This document shows, piece after piece, positions 8,702 through 10,243 of a DNA stretch of 10,243 nt. The notes beneath the pieces are model-generated. The model was given only the letters and a program-made list of their open reading frames with translations, ran no database searches and was not told the DNA's origin. Numbering within the stretch: the stretch's first letter is position 1; each line of letters opens with the position of its first letter. Made by a program: the position numbers and the translations under genes. The DNA is from Lojkania enalia (Eukaryota > Ascomycota > Dothideomycetes > Pleosporales), in the NCBI GenBank assembly GCA_010094045.1, contig ML986623.1:304213-314455 (forward strand), read 5' to 3'.

Positions 8702-9526
8702 CTCTTAACTAGTAGGGGGAAGAGTTTACTATTTACTATACCAGCTTACTTAGATCGATACGGGGTGATAGTAGTAGTAGTACCATACTGGGCGCTTATT
8801 AAGAACTTGGTTAAATAGATTCAAGAGAGTAGAATTAACTATATAAAGTAGAAGTATAGTAAAAACAATCTAATAATAGTAGTAATAGTTAGTATAGATA
8901 TAGCGGGTGATATAATAAGTAATAGGAATTTTATCAGCTATACGGGGATATTTAATAGTAAAGGGCTGCTGTAGCGGATTATAGTAGATAAGTATTATCT
9001 TATCTTTACATTAAGTAACTAGCGGCTAAAGCTAGCGAAGCTAAAGAATCTACAGCTGCTACTATACCCGGTAGTACTACTTACGGTAATACTACTACTG
9101 GTACGAGAGGCTGAGCTAAGAGAGAGTATACTAGTTTAGTATATAATATACGTTTAAGCAAGTATAGTATAGTTAAATATATAATATTTAATATTATAGT
9201 ATAAGCGGGGGTAGGTATAGGAGATAGTATTAGTAATATATCGGCGGTAGATATAGTAGCTTAGAGAACAAAGGGAGAAAGAAGTAGTATACTACCGCAG
9301 TAAAGCGCAATATAAAGTAATAGCTAAAGTACTAGATAGTAGATACTATTATGCTAGAAATATAGAGTAAGCTAAGCAGTTAGAGGAATAGCTTAAAGAA
9401 GGTAGGCTTATAGTAGCTACGTCAGCGTTAGATATAGGGGTAGATTTTCTAGGGATTATATTTATACTATATATAGGAATGCTATAGAGTATAATTAACT
9501 TCGCTTAGGAGAGTAGATATAATAGG
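8702..9526 (+). other. RecQ-type DExH helicase domain within the copy E relic
   Basis: Superfamily 2 helicase motifs appear in order and in one frame. Motif I (Walker A) is LLTSRGKSLLF (8702-8734), where RecQ proteins have PTGGGKS. A VVVVPYWALI block follows (motif Ia). Motif II is VDKYYLIF (8984-9007), a RIP-altered DECH-like box. Motif III is LLTVIL (9077-9094), from a TATL type. Motif V is ATSALDIGVDF (9416-9448). Motif VI is QESRYNR (9506-9526, its Gln now TAG), from QESGRGGR. RecQ helicases unwind DNA 3' to 5' using ATP. Confidence 0.85.
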
Positions 9527-9599
9527 TAAGTAGGCGAGTAGGTGGATTTAGTAATTCTTATAGAAGAGGGTAAGGTGGAGTAAAGGATAGAATAAAAAG

Positions 9600-10243
9600 G
9601 GGAGGAGCTGGACGTGTAGGTAATAGGGAGGTTTATTATAGATAGTAGGTATTAGTAAGGGCTGATAAGTAGCTATCTTAACGGGAAGTAGGTAAGCTAT
9701 AATAATATCGAGTTAGCTGGATATAACTAATATAGAGAGGGCATTAGTAAGTAGTAGGATGGGTAGTATAAGGTAAGCTTAGCGTGGTAGTAGGTTTAGA
9801 AGGTACTAGAGAAGCTATGTAAAGGATACGCGGTATACTAAATAATAGAAGAGATAGAGATAGAGGAATAGTAAAGGTATAAGATAATATAGTATACAGC
9901 GTAGTCTGGGATAAATAGAGTTAAACTAGATAGATTTTAGATAGGAATACGCAATAGGAGAGGGAGTTATAACTACCGGCAATATTAGGTTAGTTAGAAG
10001 TACTATATAACTAGGTTAGATATAAGTAATTAATATTAGTAGCCGAATATAATAGTACTACTAGCTTAGGCGGCGGCGGAGGTTAAGGAGGAGGCTTAGA
10101 TAATCTGACAGTATAGCTACTTAAAGGAACTTAATAGGGATTAGAAGGCGTATATAGAATAGTTAGGAAAGAAGTACTCTTAACGGGTTTAGGGAGAGTA
10201 TTTTAGTAACGCAATAGTAGTTAGTATTCGAATTATACTCTTT
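9600..10243 (+). other. C-terminal region of the copy E relic, formerly Cys-rich
   Basis: The helicase frame continues to the window edge. At about 9629-9740 it shows spaced Tyr/Arg residues (S-R-Y, V-S-Y-N-N-I-E ... G-Y-N-Q-Y) at positions that would be Cys in a RecQ zinc-binding segment, since TGC/TGT decays to TAT/TAC under RIP. The remainder is Glu/Gln/Lys-rich with an Ala-rich stretch near 10066-10085. I recognise no further domain. The plus strand is purine-rich here, and the stop of the ancestral gene lies beyond the window. Confidence 0.5.

Larger units (their letters stand above)
1..10243. other. RIP-mutated (repeat-induced point mutation) region
   Basis: Seen directly: TpA is extremely common on both strands, while CpA and TpG are scarce; for example 841-900 has neither CA nor TG. 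Aligned repeat copies differ almost only by C/T and G/A transitions, with no net length change. Known biology: RIP in filamentous ascomycetes converts CpA to TpA on either strand of duplicated DNA, giving this signature and turning CAG, CAA and TGG codons into stops. Severity varies: 1-925 is the most AT-rich, copy C is more mutated than B or E, and 8540-10243 keeps more G. The state implies a heterochromatic repeat block. Confidence 0.9.
5545..10243 (+). mobile_element. Recombinase-helicase element, copy E (longest, runs off the window)
   Basis: This copy starts with the shared terminus and continues to the right edge, so the element is at least 4.7 kb long. It has a 349-bp leader, then a coding frame preserved to the end. 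It retains more CpA/CpG-derived bases than C and somewhat more than B, consistent with being the most recent arrival, although RIP is not a clock. Its 3' terminus, needed to define boundaries and any target duplication, is not in the window. The chemistry of movement is inferred from the recombinase-like domain. Confidence 0.85.
5894..10243 (+). pseudogene. Relic of a zinc-finger / tyrosine-recombinase / RecQ-helicase protein, copy E
   Basis: One frame (codons starting at 5894) is kept to the window end, about 1450 codons, broken by dozens of TAG/TAA and at least one TGA but with no net frameshift. Counting from 5894: residues 18-31 hold a zinc-finger-like Tyr(Cys)-x2-His-x9-His (5945, 5954, 5984; the first is Tyr now and presumed Cys originally). 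Residues 303-340 are the Ser/Asn-rich linker. A recombinase-like core spans about 640-820, a DExH helicase about 935-1215, and a Cys-poor (formerly Cys-rich) RecQ-like tail follows. The frame is readable upstream to about 5810, so the true start is probably there, but ATG has decayed. The architecture recalls fungal telomere-linked RecQ helicases; the N-terminal finger may be DUF3505/OrsD-like (unsure). It is non-functional as it stands. Confidence 0.8.

Noticed and set aside
5894..10243. A live gene in an organism that reads TAA/TAG as Gln (ciliate-type code)
   Set aside because: Reading the stops as Gln gives a long frame, but some stops align with Arg (CGG in copy B at 4020-4022 is TAG in E), ATG and Cys codons are nearly absent, a TGA also occurs in frame, and CpA/TpG are depleted in non-coding leaders too. 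RIP explains all of this.
929..10243. Helitron (element starts with TC after an A)
   Set aside because: The 5' TC after A fits superficially, but the helicase is RecQ-type, not Pif1-type, no HUH Rep motif is seen, the dyads are at the 5' rather than the 3' end, and ancestral targets end in CCTG as well as CCTA rather than a clear A|T. The 3' end is unseen, so this is not fully excluded.
1..10243. Short stop-free stretches on the minus strand opposite the element copies
   Set aside because: They are not conserved in frame between copies and carry no recognisable motifs; the plus-strand frame holds all the domain signals.
1..10243. Mitochondrial, apicomplexan or other naturally AT-rich DNA
   Set aside because: The AT richness is due to specific loss of CpA/TpG with gain of TpA in repeated elements, not to a general bias; the content is nuclear retrotransposon and helicase-element relics.

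Overview
This window is transposon debris from a filamentous ascomycete genome, mutated almost beyond reading by RIP (repeat-induced point mutation). CpA and TpG are strongly depleted and TpA is strongly enriched on both strands. No conserved reading frame is open, because Gln, Trp and some Arg codons have become TAG/TAA, ATG has become ATA, and Cys codons have become Tyr codons. Repeat copies differ almost only by C/T and G/A transitions, with no net insertions or deletions. An old coding frame can still be followed through the stops. I see no functional gene, RNA gene or CRISPR array.

Layout: (1) Positions 1 to about 600, minus strand, hold the N-terminal part of a decayed LTR-retrotransposon Gag. 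A probable piece of its LTR lies at about 666-928. (2) From 929 to the right edge lie five same-orientation copies of one element. All begin at the same base (TCTAATATAAGG), and each is cut off on its 3' side exactly where the next begins: A 929-1246, B 1247-4242, C 4243-5399, D 5400-5544, E 5545 to beyond 10243. Copy E carries the longest stretch. It has a 349-bp structured leader (palindromes, a telomere-like CTAACCCTAA, a TATA box), then one coding frame kept over 4.35 kb.

The relic protein reads, in order: an N-terminal zinc-finger-like motif, a Ser/Asn-rich linker, a tyrosine-recombinase-like domain (Arg ... HxLxxRH ... Tyr), then a RecQ-type DExH helicase with a Cys-rich tail. I infer a mobile element that combined a recombinase for integration with a RecQ helicase, related to fungal telomere-linked RecQ helicases or Crypton-like elements. 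The junctions all follow a CTA (ancestrally CCTA or CCTG at four of five), resembling the CCCTAA telomere repeat. This suggests site-directed integration, with each later copy landing inside the previous one. The nesting and target preference are inferences that the sequence beyond the right edge can test.
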